In this document: positions 16,433-25,135 of the stretch, piece after piece | Layout: every line of letters starts with the position of its first letter | How positions within the stretch are numbered: the first letter of the stretch is position 1 | Assembly (NCBI GenBank): GCA_020429045.1 | Contig: JAGQLS010000004.1 | Span: forward strand, 1-38,072 | DNA length: 38,072 bases | DNA from: Candidatus Woesebacteria bacterium | GTDB taxonomy: Bacteria; Patescibacteriota; Microgenomatia; UBA1406; GWC2-37-13 | Reading direction: 5' to 3' | Notes under the pieces: model-generated | Database searches by the model: none | Told to the model about the DNA's origin: nothing | What the model saw: the letters and a program-made list of their open reading frames with translations, nothing else | Position numbers and translations under genes: made by a program

Positions 16433-17542
16433 ATGAACATCGATGAAAAAATAGCGCTCATTCAAGAAGTCGGAGAAGAAATCGTCACCGAAGAAGACTT
16501 ACGCAAGCTCTTTGAGTCAGACGAGCCACTCATCACCTATGATGGCTTTGAACCCTCGGGACAAATGCATATCGCCCAAGGAATCATTCGTGCTATAAAC
16601 ACCAACATCTTCATAAAAACCGGATTCACCTTCCGCATGTGGGTGGCAGATTGGTTTGCTTACCTCAACAACAAAATGGGCGGAGACCTCAAAAAAATAC
16701 AAACCGTGGGCAAATATTTCATCGAGATTTGGCGGGCTTCCGGCATGGATCTTGAACATACCGAATTTTTGTGGACCAGCGACTTCATAGAAGACGGCGA
16801 ATATTGGAAAACTATCATGCGTATAGCCAAAACTACCAGCCTGAACCGCATTTTACGCACTGTTGAAATCATGGGCAGAAACGAGCGCGAAACTTTGTCA
16901 GCCGCACAAATCATTTATCCGTGCATGCAAACAGCAGACATTTTCTACACCATGCAGGCGCGCGTGACCCAACTAGGCATGGATCAACGCAAAGTAAACA
17001 TGCTCGCCCGCGAAATCGGCGAAGAGCTTGGCTTCTGGAAACCGGTTGTAGTGAGCAATCATATGCTCATGGGGCTCAACGCACCGCCAAAAGATATACA
17101 AGATCCCGTCGAACGCGCGATCGCCATGAAAATGTCCAAATCCATGCCCGATAGCGCGATATTTATGACCGATACCACAAAAGATATTGAGCGCAAAATT
17201 CAAAAAGCATACTGTCCCGAAGGCGAGATAAAACACAATCCCATTCTTGAATATTGTAAATACATCATTTTCCGAGCACACTACTTGAAGGGTCAAGAAA
17301 ATATTCTCAAAGATGGATTCCTCGTCAAACGCCCGGCAAAATTTGGTGGCGATGTGAGCTACCAAACATACGAAGAAGTAGAAAAAGCCTTTGCAGAAAA
17401 AACGCTTTTTCCCCTTGATCTCAAAAATGCCGTTGCCCAATATATTGACCGATTGATCACTCCTGTGCGCAAACATTTTACTGAAAACAAAGAAGCAGCC
17501 CAACTCCTCAAACAAGTGCAGTCCTTCCGCATCACACGGTGA
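16433..17542 (+). CDS. tyrS: Tyrosyl-tRNA synthetase, archaeal/eukaryotic type
   Basis: The ATG at 16433 gives 369 residues (MNIDEKIALIQEVGEEI); a start 21 codons earlier lies in the promoter. The active site has YDGFEPSGQMHIAQG, the form of the HIGH motif in archaeal and eukaryotic TyrRS, and MKMSKSMPDSAIF for the KMSKS loop. The LGMDQRKVNMLAREIG helix and PVVVSNHMLMGL strand also follow that clade. There is no C-terminal S4 domain, which bacterial TyrRS normally carries. Codon choice is more GC3-rich than most neighbours, which could reflect high expression or later acquisition. Confidence 0.95.
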   Translation: MNIDEKIALIQEVGEEIVTEEDLRKLFESDEPLITYDGFEPSGQMHIAQGIIRAINTNIFIKTGFTFRMWVADWFAYLNNKMGGDLKKIQTVGKYFIEIWRASGMDLEHTEFLWTSDFIEDGEYWKTIMRIAKTTSLNRILRTVEIMGRNERETLSAAQIIYPCMQTADIFYTMQARVTQLGMDQRKVNMLAREIGEELGFWKPVVVSNHMLMGLNAPPKDIQDPVERAIAMKMSKSMPDSAIFMTDTTKDIERKIQKAYCPEGEIKHNPILEYCKYIIFRAHYLKGQENILKDGFLVKRPAKFGGDVSYQTYEEVEKAFAEKTLFPLDLKNAVAQYIDRLITPVRKHFTENKEAAQLLKQVQSFRITR

Positions 17543-17558
17543 TTTTTCCATCAGGCGC

Positions 17559-17587
17559 TTCCATTTCAAGCTCTTCCGTTATATACT
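17559..17587 (+). promoter_or_regulatory. Promoter of the transketolase gene
   Basis: TTCCAT (17559-17564), 17 bp, TATACT (17582-17587). It predicts a leader of about 24 nt before the ATG at 17618. Confidence 0.45.
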
Positions 17588-17617
17588 GTGGTTAGTTGAA
17601 AATTACTTTACTACTCT

Positions 17618-19477
17618 ATGTCCAGCACCTTGCTTGAGCTTACTAAACGCATTCGCTACGAAATTCTTACCATGACAACCCAAGCAGGTTCCGGACACCC
17701 TACTTCTTCTCTTTCTGCAGTCGAACTTATGACCGCACTATGGTTTGATGGGCATTACCAATACGATTTTAAGCAACCACGCTACATTTTTAACGATCGT
17801 ATGATTTTTTCAAAAGGTCACGCATCTCCCCTATTGTACGCACTCTATGTCGCAGCAGGCGCAGCAAGTCACGAGGATGTCATGGGTTTACGAACGAAAA
17901 CGTCTGACTATGAAGGCCACCCTACTCCTCGCCTCCCGTGGGTCGATGTTGCCACTGGTTCGCTTGGACAAGGTTTGTCTGTCGGAATTGGTATGACGCT
18001 TGGTATAAAACGCCACATGAAGATGCAAAAGAAAACACCCAAACAAGAACCACGCGTCTTTGTGCTCATGGGAGATTCTGAATTCAGCGAGGGACAAATC
18101 TGGGAAGCTTTACAACTTGGCAGCCATTACAAACTCAACAATCTTGTTGGGATTTTGGATGTAAACCGCTTGGGGCAACGGGGTGAAGCCATGCTCGGGT
18201 GGGATGTCGCGACCTACGAAAAACGAATCAAAGCGTTTGGCTGGGAAACTATTGTGGTAAAAAAAGGAAATGACCTTGAAACTGTTTGTAAAGTATTTAA
18301 GGATGTCGATAAACTAACAAAAAAAGGCAAAAAACCGGTTATGATCATTGCCAAAACGACAAAAGGTGCTGGAATTTCCTCCGTAGCAAATAAAGACAAC
18401 TGGCATGGCAAAGCGCTCCCGCAAGATATGCTTGAGGCAGCACTTACGGAACTTGGTGAAGTGAGCAAAACACTGACGGTCAAAGTCAAAGAACCGGAAA
18501 AAGTCCGCATCCATCTGACGGTCGGGCGTCATAAAATTATCTTAAACTCCCCGTACGATTTGAAGTCGGCAAAACCTACCGCCACACGACAGGCTTATGG
18601 CGAAGCCCTCAAACTGATCGCCGAAGACCCTCGTGTCATTGTCCTTGATGCAGAGACCTCAAATTCAACGTACGCAGAAAAAATTAAGGAAGTCTCGCCA
18701 GAAAAATTCTACGAGATGTTTATTGCAGAACAAAATATGATGTCTGTTGCGCTCGGATTTTCTAAACTTGGTTTTCTTCCTTTTGCTTCGAGTTTTGCTG
18801 CATTTCTTGCAAGAGCATATGATCAGATTCGGATGTTTCAATACTCAGAGCCTGACGTGAACGTTGTGGGATCGCACGCAGGCGTCTCGATCGGCGAAGA
18901 TGGATCTTCTCAAATGGCTTTGGAAGACCTGGCGATGTTTCGCGCATTGCTGGAATCGAAAGTGCTCTATCCATCTGACCCCAATGCAACCCTCAGGTTG
19001 GTCAATGAAATGAGAAATGACGTAGGAATTTCCTATCTCCGATTGACTCGCATGAAAACACCGGTTATTTATACCAAACATGAAAAATTCAAAATTGGCG
19101 GGTCGAAAGTGCTCAGAGAGTCAAAAAAAGATAAAGCCGTCGTTGTCGCGGCAGGCATAACCGTGCATGAAGCTCTGGCGGCCCACGAAATGCTCATAGA
19201 AAACGGCACAGCGATTGCCGTAATCGATGCTTATTCGGTTAAGCCCATCGACAAAATCACGATTCGCGAATACGCCAGGCGCACGGGAAAAGTAATTATC
19301 GTCGAAGACCACTATCCGTACGGTGGCTTAGGCGATGCGGTGCGCGAAGCACTCGAAGGTATGAATGTAAAAATTGTACACCTTGCTGTCAGCCACATCC
19401 CCCATTCAGGAAAGCCTCAGGAATTGCTCAAAATGGCGGGAATTGATGCCGCAAGTATCGCAAAAGCAGTGAAATAA
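17618..19477 (+). CDS. tkt: Transketolase
   Basis: The 619-residue protein holds both halves of transketolase in one chain: the N-terminal thiamine-diphosphate domain with TQAGSGHPTSSLSAVELM (His27), ATGSLGQGLS and the GDSEFSEGQIWEAL magnesium/ThDP motif, then the pyrimidine-binding domain (AEQNMMSVALGFSKLG) and the C-terminal domain (IIVEDHYPYGGLGDAV). It exchanges two-carbon units between sugar phosphates in the non-oxidative pentose phosphate pathway, important in small genomes that lack other routes to ribose. It is convergent with the ATPase gene after a 38-bp gap without a visible terminator. Confidence 0.95.
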   Translation: MSSTLLELTKRIRYEILTMTTQAGSGHPTSSLSAVELMTALWFDGHYQYDFKQPRYIFNDRMIFSKGHASPLLYALYVAAGAASHEDVMGLRTKTSDYEGHPTPRLPWVDVATGSLGQGLSVGIGMTLGIKRHMKMQKKTPKQEPRVFVLMGDSEFSEGQIWEALQLGSHYKLNNLVGILDVNRLGQRGEAMLGWDVATYEKRIKAFGWETIVVKKGNDLETVCKVFKDVDKLTKKGKKPVMIIAKTTKGAGISSVANKDNWHGKALPQDMLEAALTELGEVSKTLTVKVKEPEKVRIHLTVGRHKIILNSPYDLKSAKPTATRQAYGEALKLIAEDPRVIVLDAETSNSTYAEKIKEVSPEKFYEMFIAEQNMMSVALGFSKLGFLPFASSFAAFLARAYDQIRMFQYSEPDVNVVGSHAGVSIGEDGSSQMALEDLAMFRALLESKVLYPSDPNATLRLVNEMRNDVGISYLRLTRMKTPVIYTKHEKFKIGGSKVLRESKKDKAVVVAAGITVHEALAAHEMLIENGTAIAVIDAYSVKPIDKITIREYARRTGKVIIVEDHYPYGGLGDAVREALEGMNVKIVHLAVSHIPHSGKPQELLKMAGIDAASIAKAVK

Positions 19478-19515
19478 CAGCGTAAAAAATCGGTTTAATC
19501 TTCCTTGGTCCTCTT

Positions 19516-22062
19516 TTAATTTGTCTTTATCATGCGTAGATATGTTTGACGACCGAAACGTATGATATAAATGAATCCCACAATAACAAATGAAAAAATA
19601 AAGTAGAGAGCAAATTTACTATTACTCACTGTAGTAACATGGAATATATCCGCAATAACCGGTATACGTACGATCAGAAATTGGAATATGATTGGAATGA
19701 GAACAGTGACGAGAAAGATGGGGCTAAAACGTTTCTTAAAATGAACCTGCTGCGATGATTTTATCCAAATATCAATGAAAATAAACGATTGGATCATCGC
19801 CATGATACTGAATGCTGTGGTCATGCGGGCGATGTGACTGGTTCCATTGAGATAAAAATATGCTATAAATACGATGACTGTTGCAATGACGCCTACAACG
19901 AGCATGTAGAGATAGTTCATGCGCTCGAGAATGGTCATTTTTTGTTGAGGCTTTTCTCGCATAATACCTCGCTCAGATGGAGAAAAAGCAAAAGCTAAAG
20001 CCGGCACTCCATCGGTAACTAGGTTGATATACAAAAGCTGGATGGGTAAAAAAAGCGGTGGAAGGCCCATCGCCAAACCGATGATGAGAGACAATGCCTC
20101 AGATAGATTGCACGATAATAGATACGTTATTGCGTTCCTCAAACGTTTAACGATGTTTCTCCCCTCTTCGACTGCATTGACGATCGTTGCAAAATTGTCA
20201 TCTATGATAACCATGTCTGCTGTTTCTTTGGCAACGTCTGTACCGGTCTTTCCCATGGCAACACCAATATCGGACTGTTTGAGCGCGATCGCGTCGTTGA
20301 CGCCGTCGCCGGTGACGGTCACGATTTCGCCCAATTGTTGGTAAAGCGAAACAATTTTGCTTTTGTGAAAGGGTGTTGTCCTGGCAAAAATTCTGGTTTT
20401 GGGCAATAATTCAAGGAGCTCTTCGTCAGAATAATGATCAATCTGATACCCGAGCATGATTGCATCTCCTTTTTTCAAAAGCCCAATCGATGTCCCGATT
20501 GCTTCTGCTGTGGTCTCATTGTCGCCGGTTATCATGACAACGTCTATGCCAGCGGTACGAGCTCGAATGATAGCTTCTGCGACTTCTTCACGCGGTGGAT
20601 CATGAATACCTACAAGGCCGATTAACACATGGTCTTTTTCTGGATGATTTGTATTTTTGGAATAAGAAAGAGCTAATACGCGCAGTCCCTTTGCAGCCCA
20701 TTCTTTCATCATAGATAAATATTGTTCCTTTTTTTCGGCAGACAATTTTTCCTCTTTTCCCCCAATGTATTCTGTTTCTGTGATATCAAGAATCGATTCT
20801 AAAGCTCCTTTACTAAATACATAGTGCTCATTTTTATTTTTAACTGTAACAGTCATGCGTTTTGTAACGGCGTCAAAAGGAATTTCGTCGACGACTTCCC
20901 AATCATTTCTGATTGTTTCTATATCATAACCAACTCCATCCGCAAGAAAAAGCAATGCGCCTTCTGTTGGATCTCCAAGCACTTTCTGGGACTTATTATC
21001 TATATTATCTTCCTCGTGGACGTGAACCAGAGAAGCGGTTGAACATAATATACTATCAAGCAACAATACATGAACAAGCTCTTTATTTTTCATATGTTTC
21101 AATTTTTTTGGATCCACTTCTTTATCGTCGATATACAATACTTTTGTCCTCATTTCGTTTGTGGTAAGCGTACCTGTTTTGTCTGTTGCGATCAAGGTTG
21201 TGCTCCCGAGAGCCTCGATTGCCGAAAGTTTTCTCACGATCGCTTTACGTTTTGCCATACGATTTACGCCAATAGAAAGGGTTATGGTCATAACCGCCGG
21301 CAAACTTTCGGGCACAACCGCAACAGCAAGAGAAACTGCAAGTAAAAAGGATGGAAAATATGCTTCTCCTTTCAATGCAGATAAAACAAAAACCAAAATC
21401 GAAATAGTGATACCGATGATACCGATAATTTTTGTGAGGGCGTCGAGTTTTTTCTGAAGTGGAGTTTCTCCTTCTTCAACCTGAGAAAGCTGCTGTGCGA
21501 TTTGACCAAACTTTGTTTGCATGCCGGTTTGAGTAACTTTAATTATTGCGTGACCTCTGGCAATGATTGTTCCCAAAAAAATCTCGTTGTGAATTTTTTT
21601 CACAACCGGAACAGACTCGCCCGTAAGGGCTGATTCATTGACCTCAAGGCGGGTGCATTCGACAATTTCTGCATCAGCGGGAATTTTGTCTCCTTCGTCG
21701 AGAATCACAATATCGCCTGGAACCAAAAATTTACTTTCAATTTCTTGTTCTTCTCCATCTCGAATAACGCGTACTGTTGAAATCGTAAAGGCTTTAAGTG
21801 ATTTTACTGCTTCGTCCGCTTTAAATTCTTGATAAAGACCAAAGAAGGCGTTGAGAATGACAATGGTTAAAATAAGAGACCCGTCAACAACTTCGCCGAT
21901 AAAGAAAGATATGATGGCCGCGATAATAAGTAATATGATAAGAAAACTAGAAAATTGCTCAATAAATTTTTGCAGAAGCGATTTTTGCCGCGCCTCTTCT
22001 ATGACGTTAAGTCCTTTTGTTTCTAAAAGAGATTGAGCGTGCTTGAGAGATAATCCTTTCAT
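19516..22062 (-). CDS. P-type cation-transporting ATPase (P2 type, probably calcium)
   Basis: The 848-residue pump contains TGES (147-150) in the actuator domain, PESLP (251-255) in membrane helix 4, the phosphorylation site DKTGTLT (294-300), the ITGDN hinge, and TGDGVNDAIALKQSDIG. The late block LYINLVTDGVPALAFAFSP in helix 6 carries the NLVTDG signature of calcium-type pumps. The helix-4 motif is PESLP where calcium pumps usually have PEGLP, so ion choice is not certain. Length and the short N-terminus are normal for bacterial P2A ATPases. Likely job: export of Ca2+ or a similar cation. Confidence 0.93.
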   Translation of the reverse strand: MKGLSLKHAQSLLETKGLNVIEEARQKSLLQKFIEQFSSFLIILLIIAAIISFFIGEVVDGSLILTIVILNAFFGLYQEFKADEAVKSLKAFTISTVRVIRDGEEQEIESKFLVPGDIVILDEGDKIPADAEIVECTRLEVNESALTGESVPVVKKIHNEIFLGTIIARGHAIIKVTQTGMQTKFGQIAQQLSQVEEGETPLQKKLDALTKIIGIIGITISILVFVLSALKGEAYFPSFLLAVSLAVAVVPESLPAVMTITLSIGVNRMAKRKAIVRKLSAIEALGSTTLIATDKTGTLTTNEMRTKVLYIDDKEVDPKKLKHMKNKELVHVLLLDSILCSTASLVHVHEEDNIDNKSQKVLGDPTEGALLFLADGVGYDIETIRNDWEVVDEIPFDAVTKRMTVTVKNKNEHYVFSKGALESILDITETEYIGGKEEKLSAEKKEQYLSMMKEWAAKGLRVLALSYSKNTNHPEKDHVLIGLVGIHDPPREEVAEAIIRARTAGIDVVMITGDNETTAEAIGTSIGLLKKGDAIMLGYQIDHYSDEELLELLPKTRIFARTTPFHKSKIVSLYQQLGEIVTVTGDGVNDAIALKQSDIGVAMGKTGTDVAKETADMVIIDDNFATIVNAVEEGRNIVKRLRNAITYLLSCNLSEALSLIIGLAMGLPPLFLPIQLLYINLVTDGVPALAFAFSPSERGIMREKPQQKMTILERMNYLYMLVVGVIATVIVFIAYFYLNGTSHIARMTTAFSIMAMIQSFIFIDIWIKSSQQVHFKKRFSPIFLVTVLIPIIFQFLIVRIPVIADIFHVTTVSNSKFALYFIFSFVIVGFIYIIRFGRQTYLRMIKTN

Positions 22063-22129
22063 GATTTTAATGGTGTATTAAATGACATTGGAGTTATATG
22101 ATACCACATGAACTAATATGATCATCGTT

Positions 22130-22624
22130 TTATGTAACGTTGTCTTTTTTAAAGACTGTGTATGATTTTTCCATAGCAAATAGGATGCGATCAATCATCT
22201 CTTCTGCTTGTTCCAAAGCTAACCTCCTCAAATTATGCGGGAAATAATGAAATACTCTATTGCGACCTTCTTTCCACGTGTCCCAAAGTTCATCTGCTAA
22301 TTCTTTGTTTGCTTTCTCTTCAATGTGTTGATATATCGATTTTTCTTTGAGTTTGCCTACCAAATGAGGGGAAAGATACTTACCCAAACGAAAATGGTCT
22401 GAAATGTATTGCAGATGGGTAATAAAACGCATGTCGAGAAATAATTGTTTTAAAAAACCTTCATATGCTTTTGCAAAAGGAAAGACAAGAAAAGAATAAT
22501 CTTTAAAACGGTATTCCTTGTTGCGCTGTATAATTTCCAGTAAAAATGAGCCTTCTTTGATGAGGTCCTGCTGAGAGACCGAGAGATACTGCCAAATTGG
22601 CTCTTGTTGAATAGTGCGCGTCAT
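22130..22624 (-). CDS. Small HEPN-like protein (candidate RNase toxin or sensor)
   Basis: The 164-residue, mainly helical protein carries EGRNRVFHYFPH, with Arg121-Asn-x3-His126, an R-X4-H arrangement that matches the catalytic motif of HEPN-domain ribonucleases. A preceding helix, FAKAYEGFLKQLFLDMRF, is typical of the helical bundle of that fold. The same Tyr-Glu-Gly-Phe-Leu-Lys helix is seen in proteins related to the RnlA/LsoA toxin group, so a toxin role is possible; no antitoxin is adjacent. A strong promoter lies immediately upstream. Assigning an activity goes beyond what is visible. Confidence 0.55.
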   Translation of the reverse strand: MTRTIQQEPIWQYLSVSQQDLIKEGSFLLEIIQRNKEYRFKDYSFLVFPFAKAYEGFLKQLFLDMRFITHLQYISDHFRLGKYLSPHLVGKLKEKSIYQHIEEKANKELADELWDTWKEGRNRVFHYFPHNLRRLALEQAEEMIDRILFAMEKSYTVFKKDNVT

Positions 22625-22631
22625 ATATTTA

Positions 22632-22659
22632 AGTATACCCTATGAAGAAATGGTGGCAA
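22632..22659 (-). promoter_or_regulatory. Promoter of the HEPN-like gene, leaderless layout
   Basis: On the minus strand TTGCCA (22654-22659), a 16-bp spacer and TATACT (22632-22637) end seven bases before the ATG at 22624. Confidence 0.6.
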
Positions 22660-22665
22660 CTTCTG

Positions 22666-23967
22666 TCAATGCACGAAAACGAGCTCATCCCATTTCGTGG
22701 TATATCGTGGTGATCGCATAGCCCGTTTCATACGCCATGGTTTTGCAATCCCTTGCGATGCAAACATGAGTGTATTACTCCCCCACGTTGTGTTGATGGT
22801 ATCTAGAGTCGCCATAAGTTGTTTGCGTTGTGGGGTAAACGAGGAGCCAAAGAGATTGTCTTGCAAGCTATCGTCGCGCATTAGGCCGGATAACATAGCC
22901 AGCGCCTTTTTGTAGCGATATCCTTGTTTGTATATCTTGGTGAGAATATTCTGCGCCGTTTTGATGAGGGTGGCCGTGTCTGCTGTCGGCGCGGGCATAG
23001 GAATCGAAAGAGACTGTGTATACTGCTTATCGTGTTTCCGATGACGATTGGTCGCTATATAGATTGTGATGATAGAGGTAAGCTCGTGTTCTTCACGCAA
23101 TTTTTCTGCAGCACGGGCGACAAATTCAGTTACCGCTTCGGATAAATGCTCCAAAGTGGTAACTGGTTTGCTAAACGAACGGGAACAAATAATACTTTTT
23201 TTACTTTTGTGCAGATTTTCCAATTTTTTGACAACTACACCCTGCAGCTCGAGTACAGTCTCAAGGCCTGGTTTGTGGAGCTCTCGTTTAGTCCAAGCGT
23301 GGTCAAGATGTTTGAGTTGAGAAGCATTATAAATGCCGTGGTTGTGTAGAAAAGCTCTCGTCTTTCTGCCAATGCCCCAAACGCTGCCAACATCCATCTG
23401 TTGCAAATGGTTATCAATCTGCGCGTGAGAACAGATATCTGTCTGTCCACACGAGCACAAGAGAAATACTCCGTGCGATGATACTGTTCGTTTGGCCAAA
23501 TAATTTGCCGCCTTTGCCAATGTTTTTGTCGTACCGATACCTATGGAAACAGGAATACCTACCTCTTTTTTAATCCGATGACGAAGTTTTTTTGCGAAAT
23601 ATTGCACACGATCGTGCGAAATACCTTTGATATGAACAAATACTTCGTCTATTGAATACACTTCCATCTTTGGCGCATGTCTGGCCACAATACTCATGAC
23701 CCGTCGAGACATATCGCCGTACAGTGGAAAATTTGCGGAAAAAAGCTTGATATTGTGAAGCTTGATTTCATTTTTATATTGAAAAATAGGTGCAGCCATA
23801 GGTATCCCAAGTACTTTCACTTCGTCGGAACGGGAAATAACGCAGCCATCGTTATTGGAGAGCACGATGACGGGCATATCTTCAAGAGAAGGATTAAAAA
23901 CGCGTTCGCACGAAACATAAAAGTTGTTGCAATCGACAAGTAAAAAGAATGTCTGTACGTCTTTCAT
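22666..23967 (-). CDS. umuC: Y-family DNA polymerase, UmuC-type
   Basis: The ATG at 23967 gives 433 residues (a TTG three codons earlier is the alternative). The palm shows LLVDCNNFYVSCERVFNP (Asp12) and YSIDEVF (Asp107-Glu108), with SIGIGTTKTLAKAANYLAK after them. The C-terminal LDTINTTWGSNTLMFA region matches the DUF4113 tail that marks UmuC rather than DinB. It copies past damaged bases, usually as UmuD'2C. Between the palm and the VWGIGRK helix-hairpin-helix there is a cysteine-rich stretch (C171, C173, C179, H181; CSCGQTDICSH) not seen in the familiar enzyme. Downstream of umuD and the HAD gene on the same strand. Confidence 0.93.
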   Translation of the reverse strand: MKDVQTFFLLVDCNNFYVSCERVFNPSLEDMPVIVLSNNDGCVISRSDEVKVLGIPMAAPIFQYKNEIKLHNIKLFSANFPLYGDMSRRVMSIVARHAPKMEVYSIDEVFVHIKGISHDRVQYFAKKLRHRIKKEVGIPVSIGIGTTKTLAKAANYLAKRTVSSHGVFLLCSCGQTDICSHAQIDNHLQQMDVGSVWGIGRKTRAFLHNHGIYNASQLKHLDHAWTKRELHKPGLETVLELQGVVVKKLENLHKSKKSIICSRSFSKPVTTLEHLSEAVTEFVARAAEKLREEHELTSIITIYIATNRHRKHDKQYTQSLSIPMPAPTADTATLIKTAQNILTKIYKQGYRYKKALAMLSGLMRDDSLQDNLFGSSFTPQRKQLMATLDTINTTWGSNTLMFASQGIAKPWRMKRAMRSPRYTTKWDELVFVH

Positions 23968-24024
23968 ATCAGACAAGTGAAGATAATCGATAATGTAGAT
24001 TTTTTTGGTTGATGGATAAACATA

Positions 24025-24660
24025 CTATTCAATAAGTGATACTATCTGTTTTGGCGAATCAAAAAGATAATCAGGATGATGCTTTGACAAAATTTCTTTA
24101 CCATTGTAACCCCATGTGACTACTCCAGAAGCAACACCGGCTTTGTTTGCAGCCTCGATATCGCGGATTTCGTCACCGATATAGATCGTTTTTTGAGGAT
24201 TCAAATGGTATTTTTCAACAGCTTTCTTGATTTTTTTGTGCTTTCCAAAAAGCGAAGGTTCGGCAATGACGAAGGAAGGAATTTTCTCAAGCTTGTGACG
24301 GAACAAAAACTGCGATACGTTTTTTTCTGTGTTACTTGTCACGATGCCTACATGCGCTCCTTTCTTCTTCAATGTCTGCATGACTGTGTCCATATCCAAA
24401 AAACATTTTACTTCACTGATGTGATTACCAAGCTCCTTTTGTATATCTCTCAAAAACTTTGGAACCTGAACTAAATGAATATTAAACTCCTTGAGCAAAT
24501 AGCGAACCGACATGTTTCTAAATCGAGGAATTTCGGTCTCGTCGATGCCGTCGATGCCATAATGCTCTTTGTTGTTGTTGATAATCCGTATAACGGTAAA
24601 GAGCGTGTCTGCTATAGTGCCGTCGAAATCAAATATATATGTTGAAAATTGTTTACTCAT
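24025..24660 (-). CDS. HAD-superfamily hydrolase (phosphoglycolate-phosphatase-like)
   Basis: The 211-residue protein opens with YIFDFDGTIADT (nucleophile Asp11, acid/base Asp13), has the motif II threonine in VGIVTSNTEKN, a motif III Lys region, and the motif IV acidic pair in IYIGDEIRDIEAA. A helical cap sits between motifs I and II. It is placed between umuD (9 bp away) and umuC (57 bp), which suggests cotranscription with the mutagenesis genes. It could clean up damaged nucleotides or phosphoglycolate released at DNA ends, but no residue proves the substrate. Confidence 0.88.
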   Translation of the reverse strand: MSKQFSTYIFDFDGTIADTLFTVIRIINNNKEHYGIDGIDETEIPRFRNMSVRYLLKEFNIHLVQVPKFLRDIQKELGNHISEVKCFLDMDTVMQTLKKKGAHVGIVTSNTEKNVSQFLFRHKLEKIPSFVIAEPSLFGKHKKIKKAVEKYHLNPQKTIYIGDEIRDIEAANKAGVASGVVTWGYNGKEILSKHHPDYLFDSPKQIVSLIE

Positions 24661-24669
24661 ACGATTGCG

Positions 24670-25110
24670 TTAAAATGATCTTCGTGATGTTTGATGTATG
24701 ACATACGTCACCACTCCCCAAATGTGGAAATCGTGATCTTTGGATATTGTAACAGGAGCATAGCTATCATTTTCGGGTAATAATGTGACTTTCTTTTGAT
24801 TAAATCTGATGCGTTTTACCGTCAGTTCACCATCGAGTGCCGCTATGACAATATCATTGTTTTGGGCTTCTAAACTTCTATCTACGACGAGAATGTCATT
24901 GGTGTAGATGCCTGCTTGCTCCATAGAATCGCCCGTTGCGCGTACAAAAAACGTAGCTGCCGGATGCTTGATTAAATGTGTAGCAATATCGAGCGTGCCT
25001 TCGACAAAGTCGTCTGCCGGAGACGGAAATCCAGCGGGAATTTTGCTTCCAGCCAGTGGAAGAAGGCGTGTGGAAGTTTGATCGGGCTGTAAGATTGCTT
25101 GGACTTTCAT
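24670..25110 (-). CDS. umuD: UmuD-type S24 self-cleaving peptidase
   Basis: The 146-residue protein has the layout of UmuD: a short N-terminal arm, a candidate self-cleavage point at Ala26-Gly27 (PAGFPSPADD), the catalytic Ser62 in RATGDSM and the general base Lys99 in DGELTVKRI. After RecA-stimulated self-cleavage UmuD' partners UmuC. There is no DNA-binding domain, so it is not LexA. The start follows AGGAGG, the clearest Shine-Dalgarno in the window. The first gene of umuD-HAD-umuC, divergent from the GT2 gene. Confidence 0.92.
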   Translation of the reverse strand: MKVQAILQPDQTSTRLLPLAGSKIPAGFPSPADDFVEGTLDIATHLIKHPAATFFVRATGDSMEQAGIYTNDILVVDRSLEAQNNDIVIAALDGELTVKRIRFNQKKVTLLPENDSYAPVTISKDHDFHIWGVVTYVIHQTSRRSF

Positions 25111-25129
25111 TGCTCCTCCTTAGTATAAT
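25099..25129 (+). promoter_or_regulatory. Promoter of the GT2 gene, overlapping the umuD leader
   Basis: TTGGAC (25099-25104), 19 bp, TATAAT (25124-25129) sit six bases before the ATG at 25136. On the opposite strand the same bases hold a TATACT and the umuD AGGAGG (25115-25120). The two start codons are only 25 bp apart, so the two transcripts may interfere. Confidence 0.5.
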
Positions 25130-25135
25130 ATAAAA

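Noticed and set aside
19516-22062. Assigning the P-type ATPase to a heavy-metal (P1B) pump
   Set aside because: There is no CPC or heavy-metal-binding domain; the NLVTDG helix fits the P2 type.
22130-22624. Complete toxin-antitoxin pair
   Set aside because: No small partner gene flanks it; the neighbours are umuC and an ATPase.
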